In this document: one piece after another, positions 7,138-14,605 of the stretch | How positions within the stretch are numbered: position 1 is the first letter of the stretch | How the letters are laid out: the number at the start of each line of letters is the position of its first letter | Source: CAYGZL01 sp964354345 | Lineage (GTDB): Bacteria > Chloroflexota > Anaerolineae > Anaerolineales > UBA4823 | DNA length: 36,118 nucleotides | Assembly (NCBI GenBank): GCA_964354345.1 | Contig: CAYGZL010000009.1 | Coordinates: forward strand, 1-36,118 | Direction: 5' to 3' | Program-made: the position numbers and the translations under genes | The notes under the pieces: generated by a model | Told to the model about the DNA's origin: nothing | The model's database searches: none | The model's input: the letters and a program-made list of their open reading frames with translations, nothing else

Positions 7138-8331
7138 ATGGAAACTTTACAAATTGATAACCTGACTAACCTTGTCAGCCGCGTCTTGAAAATTCAAGAT
7201 ATCACCACAGGCGAGCCAAAACAGGGTTTTTTACTGCGCTATCGTGGCCAGCTTTATGGTGACTCTGCCGAAGCTTATGATCAGCTAGCCAATAGCTTGC
7301 GTCCCTCGGACATCACCCCGCTCTTTCGCCAGGAAAAAGATCTGCACGTTGTCCTGCTCATCCAGGGCACCTTCAACACGCGGCCTTCGAATCCCTGGGT
7401 CAATGTGGTTTTGTTCGTCCTGACTTTGTTCAGCGTCACGCTTGCAGGGGCGTCATTTTCGTTTACTGCCTCAGCGAACATCAGCATGACCGAATACTTA
7501 CGGCAACTCTTACAGCATCTCCCCGAGGGGCTGCCGTTTTCAGCCAGCCTGCTGGGCATCTTACTGGCGCACGAGTTCGGCCACTACCTGGTCGGGCGAT
7601 ATCACAAAACTAATGTAACCCTGCCCTATTTCATCCCAATCCCGTTTCTGGTAAGTCTATTTGGCACAATGGGTGCAGTGATCCAGCTAAAAGAGCCACC
7701 CAAGAACAAACGCATCTTGTTGGATATCGGCCTGGCCGGACCGATTGCTGGTCTGATCGTAGCAATCCCCATCTTGATCTATGGTCTGACATTGTCAATA
7801 GTAAAGCCAATCGTGGGCGGTCAAGGATTTATACTAGAAGGAAATTCGATCCTATACCTGGCAGCAAAATACCTGGTCTTTGGCAAACTATTACCAATCC
7901 CGTTAAGTTACGAGAGTTTATCACCTGTTATTTATTGGTTACGTTTCTTTTTCACCAGCCAACCCTTGCCGGTTGGCGCTCTGGACGTTATGATCCACCC
8001 TGTCGCCTGGGCAGGCTGGGCGGGTTTAATGGTCACCGCCTTCAACCTAATTCCAGCTGGACAATTGGACGGCGGTCACATTGTGTATGTTTTACTCGGT
8101 CAGCGAGCCCGCAACCTGGTGCCCTTCATTCTGGGCGGCCTGGTGTTGCTGGGATTTGTCTGGAATGGTTGGTGGCTGCTGGCGCTATTGATCTTTTTGT
8201 TAGGTCGGTTTCACGCAGAACCCCTGGATCAGATCACCCCGTTGAATACACCGCGCAAGGTACTGGCAGTTCTGGGAGTGATCATTTTTATCCTGATTTT
8301 TATCCCGGTGCCCTTAGTTGCTGGTATGTGA
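7138..8331 (+). CDS. Site-2-protease-type membrane metalloprotease (peptidase M50)
   Basis: This 397-residue protein cleaves substrates within or near the membrane. The zinc motif HEFGHY lies in a hydrophobic helix near residues 151-156, and the third ligand is in the later LIPAGQLDGGH motif near 308-318. Several other hydrophobic helices surround them. The N-terminal ~85 residues are soluble and cytoplasmic in character, and no PDZ domain is seen; this layout resembles the EGY/slr-type S2P branch. The ATG at 7138 is preferred to an upstream in-frame TTG (7117) that adds a charged stretch. It begins 30 bases after the tRNA-Sec gene. The substrate is unknown. Confidence 0.85.
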   Translation: METLQIDNLTNLVSRVLKIQDITTGEPKQGFLLRYRGQLYGDSAEAYDQLANSLRPSDITPLFRQEKDLHVVLLIQGTFNTRPSNPWVNVVLFVLTLFSVTLAGASFSFTASANISMTEYLRQLLQHLPEGLPFSASLLGILLAHEFGHYLVGRYHKTNVTLPYFIPIPFLVSLFGTMGAVIQLKEPPKNKRILLDIGLAGPIAGLIVAIPILIYGLTLSIVKPIVGGQGFILEGNSILYLAAKYLVFGKLLPIPLSYESLSPVIYWLRFFFTSQPLPVGALDVMIHPVAWAGWAGLMVTAFNLIPAGQLDGGHIVYVLLGQRARNLVPFILGGLVLLGFVWNGWWLLALLIFLLGRFHAEPLDQITPLNTPRKVLAVLGVIIFILIFIPVPLVAGM

Positions 8332-8346
8332 GGCATGTAGTATAAT
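8318..8346 (+). promoter_or_regulatory. Likely promoter of the FmdB-type gene
   Basis: TTGCTG (8318-8323), a 17-base spacer and consensus TATAAT (8341-8346) lie 45 bases before the start codon. The -35 box overlaps the end of the preceding protease gene. Confidence 0.55.
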
Positions 8347-8391
8347 TAAAGTTTGCGAATGCAGTTCAGGTCATTGAATTTGAGGTGATCT

Positions 8392-8679
8392 ATGCCGGTT
8401 TACACATACCAGTGCACCAACTGTGGGGTGCGCTTTGAAAAACAGCAACACTTTGACGAACAACCTTTGATTCGCTGCCCAGAATGCGATAAGAAAACAT
8501 TACGTAAGGTCTACCAGCCTGTTGGTATCGTCTTCAAGGGATCTGGTTTTTACGCGACCGATCATCGTTCTCCTTCCGGAACCAGCCGGTCAACATCAAC
8601 TGGAAAGACAGGCGAGACAGAGCCAAAGCCCAGCACCGAAAGCACCCCAACGACGACAACTAGCGAGTCTAAAGAGTAA
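8392..8679 (+). CDS. FmdB-type zinc ribbon protein
   Basis: This 95-residue protein has the FmdB/CxxC_CxxC_SSSS zinc ribbon at its N-terminus: MPVYTYQCTNCGVRFE, then IRCPECDKKTLRKVYQPVGIVFKGSGFYATD. Four cysteines in two CxxC pairs bind one zinc. The last ~40 residues are a low-complexity Ser/Thr/Glu/Pro tail with no predicted fold. The family is named after a putative regulator in methylotrophs, but its function is unknown. GAGGTGATCT precedes the ATG. A strong terminator follows immediately. Confidence 0.85.
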   Translation: MPVYTYQCTNCGVRFEKQQHFDEQPLIRCPECDKKTLRKVYQPVGIVFKGSGFYATDHRSPSGTSRSTSTGKTGETEPKPSTESTPTTTTSESKE

Positions 8680-8695
8680 TATTCGTTTACGGCTT

Positions 8696-8730
8696 AACCA
8701 AAAACGCCTCCTACGGAGGCGTTTTTGGTT
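8696..8730 (+). terminator. Rho-independent terminator
   Basis: A perfect 16-pair stem (8696-8711 with 8715-8730) closes a three-base TAC loop. The stem has a GC core (CGCCTCC/GGAGGCG) and A/T tracts on both sides, so it can work in both directions. It isolates the FmdB-type gene from the regulon that follows. Confidence 0.9.
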
Positions 8731-8797
8731 TTCGGATGTTTCAAGGGGCTATTCAGTCAGGTGTATACTATTACTTAGTTTACTATCTATGGATGAC

Positions 8798-8825
8798 TTG
8801 ACATAGCACCCAAAACACATATAAT
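8798..8825 (+). promoter_or_regulatory. Sigma-70-type promoter of the plus-strand catabolic operon
   Basis: Consensus TTGACA (8798-8803), a 16-base spacer and consensus TATAAT (8820-8825). The GntR-type operator begins two bases after the -10 box and covers the expected transcription start, which fits direct repression. Confidence 0.8.
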
Positions 8826-8827
8826 CC

Positions 8828-8845
8828 TGTAATGACAGGATTACA
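8828..8845. promoter_or_regulatory. Operator copy 1 (18-bp inverted repeat)
   Basis: TGTAATGACAGGATTACA is an inverted repeat, TGTAAT-N6-ATTACA. The identical 18 bases recur at 20667-20684 beside the GntR regulator gene. At this copy a second, overlapping inverted repeat exists (TAATCCTGT-N4-ACAGGATTA, 8822-8843). The position just downstream of the -10 box points to repression. Confidence 0.8.
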
Positions 8846-8874
8846 TATAATTACGCCTGTATAAAGGAGTGATC

Positions 8875-9912
8875 ATGTCGAAAAAACCGGTTCGGATATG
8901 CCTGGTAGGCGCGGGACGCGCCGCTAAAGTTCATGCCAACTCAATCGTCAATGCAGTCCCGGGAGCCGAGTTGACCGCAGTTGTTGACAGCAGCCCCGAA
9001 GCGCTGCAAACCACCGCCGACCAGTTCGATGTTGTACATCGCTTCAGTTCACTGATCATGGCTGTGGATACGATTCCCTTCGAGGCGGTCGTCATCACCA
9101 CGCCCACCTTTACCCATGCTGAACTGGCCATCCTGGCGGCCAAAGCTGGCAAGCACATCCTGTTAGAGAAGCCGATGGCGATGAACCTACAAGAATGCGA
9201 TGCCATCATCCAGGAGGTTGAGAAGAACCACATCTTCTTGCAACTTGGTTTTATGCGACATTTCGATCCTGACTTCAGCTTCGCAGCAGAAAGGATTCAG
9301 GCAGGGGAAATTGGCCAGCCGATGATCATCAAATCGCTCACTCACGGTCCGGGCCTACCGCCGGCCTGGGCCAGGGATCTCAAGACGTCCAACGGCAACC
9401 TGGCGGAAGTTAACAGCCACGATTGGGATTGCGTGCGCTGGCTAATGGAGTCAAATTATCAGCGTGTGTATGTCGAAACGGCGAATTTTAAGGGGCAAGC
9501 GCGCGGGGTTGAAACCGAAAACTATTATGACAACGCCCTGGTCAGCATCCGTTTCGAGAGCGGTGGATTAGGCTCGATCTCAAGCATCTGCCCTTGCGAC
9601 TATGGCTACGATGCACGGGTGGAAATCGTCGGCGAGAAAGGCATAATACAAATCGGGGAGTTGCAGGGACAGGCGGTAGTCATCTGCAACGACCGCGATC
9701 ATGGCCTGGTGACACCGATTTACCGCACCTGGCCGCAGCGTTTCGCAGCGGGGTATATTGGCGAGATGGCGCATTTCATTGATTGCATTCGCACCGGTCA
9801 ACCACCCATCGTCGGTGCTGAAGCAGGTCGCTGGGCAGTCGCCGGCGTCCTGGCTGCCACGCGTTCCTTCCTGGAAGAGCGACCAGTCTATCTCAGCGAA
9901 GTACTGACTTGA
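8875..9912 (+). CDS. Gfo/Idh/MocA-family sugar or polyol dehydrogenase
   Basis: This 345-residue NAD(P)-dependent oxidoreductase is the first gene of the plus arm. The N-terminal Rossmann domain has VGAGRAAKVH at 11-20; the family motif EKP is at 98-100, with catalytic Lys99; and the C-terminal alpha/beta domain has HD at 182-183 in a NSHDWDCVRW context, the usual general-base position. Members oxidise ring or chain hydroxyls of sugars, inositols or sugar acids. It is closest in feel to inositol- or aldose-dehydrogenase-like members, but the substrate cannot be read from the sequence. AAAGGAG lies 5 bases before the ATG at 8875; an earlier GTG at 8869 overlaps that site and is rejected. Confidence 0.85.
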   Translation: MSKKPVRICLVGAGRAAKVHANSIVNAVPGAELTAVVDSSPEALQTTADQFDVVHRFSSLIMAVDTIPFEAVVITTPTFTHAELAILAAKAGKHILLEKPMAMNLQECDAIIQEVEKNHIFLQLGFMRHFDPDFSFAAERIQAGEIGQPMIIKSLTHGPGLPPAWARDLKTSNGNLAEVNSHDWDCVRWLMESNYQRVYVETANFKGQARGVETENYYDNALVSIRFESGGLGSISSICPCDYGYDARVEIVGEKGIIQIGELQGQAVVICNDRDHGLVTPIYRTWPQRFAAGYIGEMAHFIDCIRTGQPPIVGAEAGRWAVAGVLAATRSFLEERPVYLSEVLT

Positions 9913-9923
9913 GGCGATATCTA

Positions 9924-11003
9924 ATGCAACCCTCCATGTTGGCAGCGGTTTATTACGGTCCACAGGACCTGCGATTAGAAACTCGACCGATACCGCCAAT
10001 CAGTCCGCAGGAAGCGTTGCTGAAAGTGCTCAGCACAGGAATCTGCGGCACCGATTTACGGATTTTCCACGGCGCGCACCGCAAATATCCACCGGGTGTG
10101 GTACGGATCCCGGGACATGAGACCGTTGGCGAGATCGTCGCCTTCGGTGAGCAAGTCCAGGGACTTCACCTGGGAGACCGTGTTTTCGTGGCGCCCAATG
10201 CAGGTTGTGGTCATTGTAAAATGTGCATATCGGGCAAGAACAACCTGTGCCTGGACTACACTGCGATCGGTGTCACCCTGGATGGCGCATTTGCAGAATA
10301 CCTGCGCCTCCCGGCCGTCACAATCGCTCAGGGAAACCTGATTCCGGTCGAAGTACAGGTTGACCCGGCAGTCGCTACTCTGATCGAGCCTTATGCGTGC
10401 GTGGTACGCGGTCAGGCTGCCCTGCAGATCCAACCCGGTGAGACAGTGCTGGTCATGGGCGCAGGACCGATTGGTCTGATGCACGCTCTGCTGGCACGCT
10501 TACGTGGCGCCAGTCAGGTAATTATCAGCGAGCCCAATCAAGAGCGGGTTCTGCAGGCGGAACAGATGGGCGCAGGTAAAGTAGTTAACCCAAACGAAAC
10601 CGATCTGGCAGCCTTTGTCGCTGACCATACCCAGGGAGTAGGAGCGGATGTAATCATCGTGGCTGCCCCAGCCCATCAGGCGCAGGAATCCGCACTGAAA
10701 CTGGCTGCCATCGGTGGGCGGATCAATTTCTTTGGCGGTCTACCCAAGGAACGCCCAACCATCCTGTTCGACTCAAACCTGGTTCACTACAAGGAGCTGG
10801 TCGTTACCGGCACGACCGCATGCAGCACCCAGGATTGTTGGCAGGCGGCAGCCATCGTCAACTCCGGACGTATAGACCTGTCTGGCCTGGTGACGGCGCG
10901 CTTTCCCCTGACTGAGGCCCTGACTGCGTTTCGCGCCGCTGAGAGTGGCAAGGCTCTAAAAGTTGTCATCCAACCAACCTCCCAAACCCCAACCCAAACC
11001 TAA
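9924..11003 (+). CDS. Zinc-dependent medium-chain (sorbitol/threonine-type) dehydrogenase
   Basis: This 359-residue MDR-family enzyme should oxidise a secondary alcohol of a polyol or sugar with NAD(P). Catalytic zinc ligands are C41 (GICGTD) and H65-E66 (GHE); the structural zinc site is complete (C95, C98, C101, C109). The Rossmann loop is VMGAGPIGL. The ATG at 9924 follows GAGG by nine bases; an in-frame TTG at 9909 overlaps the previous stop. It starts 11 bases after the Gfo/Idh gene. Its stop forms TAATG with the next start, so translation is coupled. The tail PTSQTPTQT is an unusual repetitive extension. Confidence 0.85.
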   Translation: MQPSMLAAVYYGPQDLRLETRPIPPISPQEALLKVLSTGICGTDLRIFHGAHRKYPPGVVRIPGHETVGEIVAFGEQVQGLHLGDRVFVAPNAGCGHCKMCISGKNNLCLDYTAIGVTLDGAFAEYLRLPAVTIAQGNLIPVEVQVDPAVATLIEPYACVVRGQAALQIQPGETVLVMGAGPIGLMHALLARLRGASQVIISEPNQERVLQAEQMGAGKVVNPNETDLAAFVADHTQGVGADVIIVAAPAHQAQESALKLAAIGGRINFFGGLPKERPTILFDSNLVHYKELVVTGTTACSTQDCWQAAAIVNSGRIDLSGLVTARFPLTEALTAFRAAESGKALKVVIQPTSQTPTQT

Positions 11004-11956
11004 TGACAGAACCGGTCGAAGTAAATCGCGTGCAAACTGTCACTGGTCCTGTAGAAGTTGACCAGATGGGTATCACGGACGCCCACAGTCACGTCTGGAT
11101 CGCTCCACCACCTGGACTCGATCCACACTCGCCTGTACTCACTGATTACGCCGCGATCCTGGCTGAATTAATGGATTACCGTCAGGCGGGAGGTGGAAGC
11201 CTGATCGATTGCCAACCTGGGATCGATTGCGGTCGGGATGGCAACCGGCTACGCCAGCTTTCCCAGGCCAGCGGTGTGCAGATCGTCGCCAGCACAGGTT
11301 TTCACCTGCCCAGGTATTACCCACCGGATTACTGGCTCTTCACGGCTTCTACACAGGCTGCCACTGACCATTTTCTCAGGGAATTGACTGAAACCCTGGA
11401 AGATACCCGCCAGATGCCCGAACCGGTGCGCGCCGGTTTCATCAAAATCGCCTGCCAGGAAAGCCTGGAGAAGTCTCACCGCACGTTGATAGAAGCAGCC
11501 GCAGAGGCCAGCCGCCAGACTGGCGCGGCGCTCCAGGTTCACACCGAAAAAGGCGCAGATGCCGAACGCATCGCCAATGCCTTATTCGATTACGGTTTAC
11601 ATGCCAAGCGATTGATCCTCTGCCACATGGATAAACGTCCCGATTTTGCGCTACATGAAAGCCTGGCTGTGGCAGGAATTGCCCTGGAATATGATACCTT
11701 TTTCCGACTCAAATACCAGCCAAACAAAAATCTGTGGCCGTTGCTGGTCCACATGGTCGAGGCCGGTCTGGAAGCCCAGGTAATCCTCGCCACCGACCTG
11801 GCCGAAAAGGTTTATTGGGTCCACATGGGCGGCGCGCCAGGTTTGGCAGGCTTGATTACGCAGGTGATTCCAAAAATGCACGACCTCGGTTTTTCCGATA
11901 CGACGATTCAGCAGTTGACCGGTCATAACATCGCCGCGCGATTAGCGATGCCATAG
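11003..11956 (+). CDS. Phosphotriesterase-family metal hydrolase (likely lactonase)
   Basis: This 317-residue amidohydrolase-fold protein belongs to the phosphotriesterase (PHP/PTE) branch. The N-terminal family signature VQTVTGPVEV is at 10-19. Binuclear metal ligands can be placed: H28 and H30 (DAHSH), carbamylated K148 (GFIKIA), H180, H208 and D265 (ATD). Bacterial PTE-family members beside sugar dehydrogenases usually hydrolyse sugar lactones, so it probably opens the lactone made by one of the upstream dehydrogenases. True organophosphate hydrolysis is unlikely in this context. Its ATG overlaps the preceding TAA by one base. Confidence 0.8.
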   Translation: MTEPVEVNRVQTVTGPVEVDQMGITDAHSHVWIAPPPGLDPHSPVLTDYAAILAELMDYRQAGGGSLIDCQPGIDCGRDGNRLRQLSQASGVQIVASTGFHLPRYYPPDYWLFTASTQAATDHFLRELTETLEDTRQMPEPVRAGFIKIACQESLEKSHRTLIEAAAEASRQTGAALQVHTEKGADAERIANALFDYGLHAKRLILCHMDKRPDFALHESLAVAGIALEYDTFFRLKYQPNKNLWPLLVHMVEAGLEAQVILATDLAEKVYWVHMGGAPGLAGLITQVIPKMHDLGFSDTTIQQLTGHNIAARLAMP

Positions 11957-11980
11957 TTCTGATAGATAGCTGGAGATAGC

Positions 11981-12580
11981 ATGCCTGACGATCTGCAGAT
12001 ACCTTTCACCTTCAACGTTGTCCGGAATGGCGTCATCCGCCCCGATCCCTATGATAGCCATATCGTCCGCCGCCTGTCTGCACTGAATGACCAATTCCTG
12101 GATCAAGCTGCCTGTGCCATTTTGTTGGCTGAATATGATCCAGTACTCTATGAGGTTTACGAGGTCAAGCGCCCGGAAAACCAGGGCGAGTTACTGCAAG
12201 GCTTTTCCATCGTCCATCCCGGAAAAATCGGCAGTGAATACTACATGACCAAAGGTCATTACCACAAGGTTCTGGAGACTGCAGAATTGTATTATTGTCT
12301 GCAAGGTGAGGGCTTCATGGTGATGGAAACACCGGAAGGTGACTGGGCAGTCGAACCGCTACGCGCCAATACCTGCCTGTATGTACCACCGCGTTGGGCG
12401 CACCGTTCGATTAACACCCATTCCGACCTGGACTTGATTACCTTCTTCGTCTATCCTGCCCACTCCGGTCACGACTACGGCACCATCGAGAAACAAGGTT
12501 TTTGCAAGCTAGTCATCGAGCAAGATGGCGCGCCTTTGATTATCGACAATCCTCGCTGGCTGACGCCGGAGGCGCGATGA
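11981..12580 (+). CDS. Cupin-type phosphoglucose isomerase-like protein
   Basis: This 199-residue protein matches the archaeal-type cupin glucose-6-phosphate isomerase family. The cupin metal ligands fall in the expected register: H93 and H95 (TKGHYH), E102 and H141 (PPRWAHR), with the typical lead-in SEYYMTKGHYH. The known family reaction is glucose-6-P to fructose-6-P. Inside a catabolic operon it may instead isomerise a dedicated aldose/ketose phosphate or free sugar. The gene ends in ATGA shared with the next gene, so the two are translationally coupled. Confidence 0.8.
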   Translation: MPDDLQIPFTFNVVRNGVIRPDPYDSHIVRRLSALNDQFLDQAACAILLAEYDPVLYEVYEVKRPENQGELLQGFSIVHPGKIGSEYYMTKGHYHKVLETAELYYCLQGEGFMVMETPEGDWAVEPLRANTCLYVPPRWAHRSINTHSDLDLITFFVYPAHSGHDYGTIEKQGFCKLVIEQDGAPLIIDNPRWLTPEAR

Positions 12581-13551
12581 ACCTGAAACCTCTAAAGGAA
12601 TGCCGCGTCCTGGTCACGCCCACCTCCTACGGAAAAGAGGAACCTGAGTTAAAAACTTACCTGCAAGAACAGGTGGGCGAGGTGATCTATAATCTGACTG
12701 GTCGGCCCTTGACCTCCAACGAGCTTATCGCTCTGATTGGCGGTATGGATGGGTTTATCGCCGGCCTAGACACAATCGACCGCCTCGTGATCGCTGCTGC
12801 CGATCGTCTGAAAGTCATCGCCCGTTATGGTGTGGGAGTCGATGCGGTTGATTTAGCGGCTGCCAAAGAGAAGGGCATTATTGTCACCAACACTCCCGGC
12901 GCCAACTCCAGCTCAGTCGCTGAGTTAACCATTGGATTGATGCTCTCGTTAGCGCGCAACATACCGGTCGCTTTCCAGGCAACCCACTCCGGTCAATGGC
13001 CGCGCCTGCGGGGACAGACTCTCGAGGGGAAAGTGATCGGCCTGGTGGGTTTTGGAGCGATCGGTAAGTATGTCGCCCGGCTGTTGCAAGGATTCTGCTG
13101 CACCATCTTGACCTTCGATCCATTCATCGCGCCTGCCCAGGCAGTTGAGCTCAACGTACAGCTCTGTTCCGTAGAGGACCTGTTATCTATGGCAGACATC
13201 ATCTCGCTACACTGCCCGGTCACACCCGCTACCCGCGGACTGGTGAATACCAGCTTCCTGGCTCAGATGAAACCTGGCGCATTCTTGATCAATACCGCGC
13301 GTGGTGAACTGGTGGATGAGCAGGCTCTGTATGAAGCGCTGCATAGCGGACATCTGGCAGGCGCTGCCCTGGACGTACTTACCCAACAACCCCCATTGCC
13401 AGATCTCCCGCTGTTGAGTCTACCTCAGGTGATCATCACACCTCATATGGGTGCCCATACCGATCGCGCCACACAAGAGATGGGCTGGGGCGCTACCCAG
13501 GATTGCCTGGCTGTTTTGCGAGGTGAGCAGGCTGTTAACCGGGTCGTTTAA
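12577..13551 (+). CDS. D-2-hydroxyacid dehydrogenase (phosphoglycerate dehydrogenase-like)
   Basis: This 324-residue NAD-dependent D-2-hydroxyacid dehydrogenase has the nucleotide loop GLVGFGAIGKYV at 155-166, the substrate/catalytic Arg at 242 (NTARGELVDEQAL) and catalytic His290 (TPHMGAHT). The usual catalytic Glu of the DVFxxEP motif is replaced: the sequence reads ALDVLTQQPP, with Gln at 271. A Gln-His pair is known in NAD-formate dehydrogenase of the same superfamily, so the enzyme may be active with altered pH behaviour. No ACT domain is present, so it is not a classical SerA. GGAGG lies before the ATG; start and previous stop overlap (ATGA). Confidence 0.85.
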   Translation: MNLKPLKECRVLVTPTSYGKEEPELKTYLQEQVGEVIYNLTGRPLTSNELIALIGGMDGFIAGLDTIDRLVIAAADRLKVIARYGVGVDAVDLAAAKEKGIIVTNTPGANSSSVAELTIGLMLSLARNIPVAFQATHSGQWPRLRGQTLEGKVIGLVGFGAIGKYVARLLQGFCCTILTFDPFIAPAQAVELNVQLCSVEDLLSMADIISLHCPVTPATRGLVNTSFLAQMKPGAFLINTARGELVDEQALYEALHSGHLAGAALDVLTQQPPLPDLPLLSLPQVIITPHMGAHTDRATQEMGWGATQDCLAVLRGEQAVNRVV

Positions 13552-13615
13552 CCTACTTGATCGACTCCCATCCTTTTTATCCAGGAACTAACCAAAAAAC
13601 TGACGGAGTTATTCG

Positions 13616-14605
13616 ATGACCAATCCTCACCCTATCGTCACCAAAACAATGCCAACTTTTTACTTTATCGGCGTCACCACAGGAAAATCCTCAATCATGG
13701 AAGTTTTTCCACGCTGGATGCAAGCCATCGACCGACCGGAGGTCGTGATCGAGGGGATTGATCACAAAATTCATGCTGAACCGGGTGAGTACCGCCGCTC
13801 AGTCGCCCAAATCAAATATGACCCACTCTCTCTTGGCGCTCTGGTCACTACCCATAAAATAGACCTGCTGACGGCCGCAGGGGATATGTTCGACGAATTA
13901 CACGACTCAGCTCAACTCACCGGCGAGGTTTCGAGCATTTCCAAGCGCGACGGTAAGTTATGGGGTCACGCCAAGGACCCGCTCACGTCCGGTCTGAGCA
14001 TGGACGCTTTCTTAGGGAGGGACTATTTCGGTCGCACTGGGGGACATTTCCTGTGTTTCGGGGCGGGCGGCTCAGGTAAAGCTATGGCGCTGCATTTAAT
14101 AAATAAAACCGATCCTGCTGACCGGCCGCAACGCTTCGTAGTAGTGAACCGCTCCTTGGGTCGTCTGGAGGAAATGCAAAATATGGTCGCCAGTCTGACC
14201 ACCGATATCGAGTTTGAGTTTATCCAGAATGCCAACCCGGCAGTCAATGATCAGATCATGGCGCGTATGCCTGAAGGGACGATCGTAGTTAACGCTACAG
14301 GCATGGGTAAGGATACCCCGGGTTCTCCCGTTACCGATGCCGGATTATTCCCCCGCCATGGCATCGCCTGGGAGATCAACTACCGTGGCGAGTTGGACTT
14401 CTGGCACCAGGCGATGGGGCAGGCTACCAGCCGGGATGTTCACGTCGAAGATGGCTGGGTATACTTCTTACATGGCTGGACTCAGGTCATCGCCGAGGTG
14501 CTGCACATCGCGATTGATGAGCCCACCTTCAAGCGGCTGGCGGACCTGGCGGCTGAGTTGCGCCCGCCCCTGGTCTATCAGCCTCGACCTGGGAAGATAA
14601 CATGA
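13616..14605 (+). CDS. Shikimate dehydrogenase-like NAD(P) oxidoreductase of unknown substrate
   Basis: This 329-residue protein has the two-domain layout of shikimate/quinate dehydrogenases. The substrate-domain strand FYFIGVTTGKSSI (15-27) replaces the GxPxxHSxSP motif; catalytic Lys81 sits in ALVTTHK, and D121 in GHAKDPLTSG matches the catalytic Asp of the NTD motif. The nucleotide loop GAGGSGKA is at 149-156. The protein is longer than AroE (about 270 residues), has a divergent substrate motif, and no aromatic-pathway genes are nearby. It therefore probably oxidises a cyclic polyol or sugar-acid intermediate of this regulon. The 64-base gap before it is the largest in the plus arm. Its stop overlaps the next start (ATGA). 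Confidence 0.75.
   Translation: MTNPHPIVTKTMPTFYFIGVTTGKSSIMEVFPRWMQAIDRPEVVIEGIDHKIHAEPGEYRRSVAQIKYDPLSLGALVTTHKIDLLTAAGDMFDELHDSAQLTGEVSSISKRDGKLWGHAKDPLTSGLSMDAFLGRDYFGRTGGHFLCFGAGGSGKAMALHLINKTDPADRPQRFVVVNRSLGRLEEMQNMVASLTTDIEFEFIQNANPAVNDQIMARMPEGTIVVNATGMGKDTPGSPVTDAGLFPRHGIAWEINYRGELDFWHQAMGQATSRDVHVEDGWVYFLHGWTQVIAEVLHIAIDEPTFKRLADLAAELRPPLVYQPRPGKIT

Noticed and set aside
8822..8843. The longer repeat TAATCCTGT-N4-ACAGGATTA as the regulon operator
   Set aside because: It is perfect at the plus-arm site but its left arm is absent at the second site, whereas TGTAAT-N6-ATTACA is complete at both.
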